Assembly: GCA_031553535.1 (NCBI GenBank)
Contig: JAVBLM010000021.1
Location: forward strand, 1-64,000
Length of the DNA stretch: 64,000 nucleotides
From: JAIROC01 sp031553535
Lineage (GTDB): Bacteria > Bacteroidota > Bacteroidia > Bacteroidales > WCHB1-69
Reading direction: 5' to 3'
Shown here: positions 62,806-64,000 of the stretch, piece after piece
How the letters are laid out: each line of letters starts with the position of its first letter
How positions within the stretch are numbered: position 1 is the first letter of the stretch
The notes under the pieces: model-generated
Database searches by the model: none
The model's input: only the letters and a program-made list of their open reading frames with translations
Told to the model about the DNA's origin: nothing
Position numbers and translations under genes: made by a program

Positions 62806-64000
62806 TTATACTATGTTAATCAAGTAATTATAAAGAAAAGAAGTTTCTACCTCCATTTTATTTGCAATCCGTTGTTTTTTCTTTTTGCATGAATCAAAAG
62901 TTATGTTCAACAGCGAGGCAACCTCTTTTGTATTTAATCCCAGGTAGATATAAGTTAATAAACGTATGTCATTTGCTGTCAGGTAAGGATGTTTTTCTTT
63001 TAGGACAGATAAAAATGTAGGATTAACTTGTTCGAAGTGAGTAAGAAAACTATCCCATTCGGAAGGAGTTTTTACTTGCATCTCTAATTGTTTGATAACA
63101 GAATCCAATGAAGCATTTGTTATTTGATTAGAGACTTCGGAAAGTGTATTTATAATTCCTTCTACCAATTCATTTTTATTGGATTGAAATAAAGCTTTTG
63201 TAGTTAGTTGCCTGTTTTTTAATTCTAATTCATTGTTTAATTGTTCTTGTTTTAACAATGCCAATGCTTCTTGTTCCTTTAACTGCTGCTCGAGAAGTAA
63301 TTTTTCGTTTATTTCATTATTAAGGCGTTCCTGCTCCAATAATGCGAATGTTTCCTGTTCTTTCAGTTGTTGTTCGAGCAATAATTTTTCATTTTTCTCC
63401 TTTTCCAATTCAAGCTCTATGATCTTTCTTTTATTTTCTGCAATTTCTTGCTTATTTTCTGCAATGACTTTCTGTTGTTTGTTTCTTGCCGATTGTATAC
63501 GGAGTAACCATATTAATATTAATGCAAGAATAACAATAAAAACAATGACCCATATAAATAAAATTCGTTCCGACCTTTGCCTAGCTTTATTTTCCGCTAA
63601 TTCTTTTTCGGAATTGAGGAGGTCGAATCGCATTTGGCTATTTGCTACTTGGTTCATGTTGTTTATTTTAACCAATGAGTCTTTCGCTATTATCAATGAA
63701 TCTTGATAAAGAAGCGCCTGAAGTGGGGAATTATTCATTCTATAAGAATTTGATAATTCTTCATATAAAGATATCTTCATTGATAAATTAGGATTTCTAC
63801 TCAAGCCTTCTTTTAAATAGTAAATAGATTTTTGAATATTACCTGTTTCTTGATATATTTTAGATAGTGTTAGTAAAAAATAGGTTGTATAGGTATCATA
63901 TTTTTTTGAGGGATATTTCTCCAATGATTCTAAAAGCAGTTTTTCAGCTTCAGAATATCTTTTCCTTAAATATAGATTTTTCCCTTTCTCAAGATAGGTA
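62806..64000 (-). CDS. membrane-spanning TPR/HTH transcriptional regulator 2 (5' end outside the window)
   Basis: This partial gene continues past 64000; the visible frame opens with TYLEKGKNLYLRKRYSEAEK, aligning with about residue 205 of regulator 1. The remaining 397 residues parallel regulator 1: final TPRs, a transmembrane helix (ILFIWVIVFIVILALILIWLL), a coiled coil and a C-terminal HTH (NDIRLLTYIYLGLNTKEVASLLNITFDSCKKKKQRIANKM). The coiled coil is longer because a KLLLEQQLKEQE unit is repeated. It lies 266 bases upstream of giant gene 2, on the same strand, with no terminator between them. It is the probable regulator of that gene. Confidence 0.82.
   Translation of the reverse strand, partial: TYLEKGKNLYLRKRYSEAEKLLLESLEKYPSKKYDTYTTYFLLTLSKIYQETGNIQKSIYYLKEGLSRNPNLSMKISLYEELSNSYRMNNSPLQALLYQDSLIIAKDSLVKINNMNQVANSQMRFDLLNSEKELAENKARQRSERILFIWVIVFIVILALILIWLLRIQSARNKQQKVIAENKQEIAENKRKIIELELEKEKNEKLLLEQQLKEQETFALLEQERLNNEINEKLLLEQQLKEQEALALLKQEQLNNELELKNRQLTTKALFQSNKNELVEGIINTLSEVSNQITNASLDSVIKQLEMQVKTPSEWDSFLTHFEQVNPTFLSVLKEKHPYLTANDIRLLTYIYLGLNTKEVASLLNITFDSCKKKKQRIANKMEVETSFLYNYLINIV

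Overview
The window is low-GC DNA from a member of the Bacteroidota, most likely an anaerobic Bacteroidales relative; no genus is supported. Evidence: T9SS type A C-terminal sorting tails on five proteins, TAnnTTTG-type -7 promoter elements, a DUF6261 gene, a DUF6249/ECF sigma/small membrane protein trio, and a B12-dependent ribonucleotide reductase. Signature proteins that match the phylum include a BspA-like LRR protein and several lipoproteins with a short Bacteroidota-type lipobox.

Layout. 1-3.7 kb: a 43-bp tandem-repeat array, a DUF6261 gene, a truncated HU-like gene, and an unknown lipoprotein with a small membrane partner. 3.7-8.9 kb: alaS, a TPR-like lipoprotein and a Cys/Met-type PLP lyase, closed by a terminator. 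9-13.7 kb: a DUF5011-type lipoprotein (minus strand), a MORN-repeat lipoprotein, a stand-alone DnaB C-terminal ATPase, two unknown proteins and a nucleoside phosphorylase. 13.9-18.9 kb: tRNA-Gln(TTG), then the conserved rimP-nusA-infB cluster. 19-22.3 kb (minus): a hotdog thioesterase and nrdJ. 22.3-23.2 kb: noncoding DNA with a 42-bp hairpin-bearing tandem repeat. 23.2-28.1 kb (minus): a tightly coupled five-gene heterodisulfide-reductase-like operon (HdrC, HdrB, HdrA, a second HdrC, membrane HdrD-like), presumably a cytoplasmic-to-membrane thiol/quinone electron-transfer complex. 28.2-29.5 kb (minus): the ECF sigma trio.

29.7-64 kb is an accessory cell-surface region: a BspA-like LRR protein, dgkA, a second LRR protein, a GLUG-repeat protein, and two giant proteins (about 3,100 and 4,170 residues) built from repeated beta-helix plus CARDB-like modules. 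All of the exported ones end in T9SS tails. Each giant gene is preceded by a gene for a membrane-spanning regulator (periplasmic TPRs, one transmembrane helix, coiled coil, C-terminal HTH). Between each regulator and its giant lies the same promoter layout: a TATTTTTG element with four phased GWGAC half-sites 32-33 nt upstream. The window therefore holds two copies of a regulator/operator/giant-adhesin cassette, with three and five modules respectively. I regard this as the best candidate for an undescribed system.

The same accessory region carries a family of dispersed elements (31.65, 34.0, 36.9, 38.0 kb, with worn copies at 18.96 and 49.8 kb) ending in inverted copies of a (T)TGTCAAAAGTTGA-like sequence. 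One of them (36,907-37,597) contains a small GIY-YIG nuclease gene between two direct repeats, and another is a 445-bp near-perfect inverted repeat. They look like MITE-like elements with a possible nuclease-bearing parent. All functional assignments come from reading the sequence; no database search was run.
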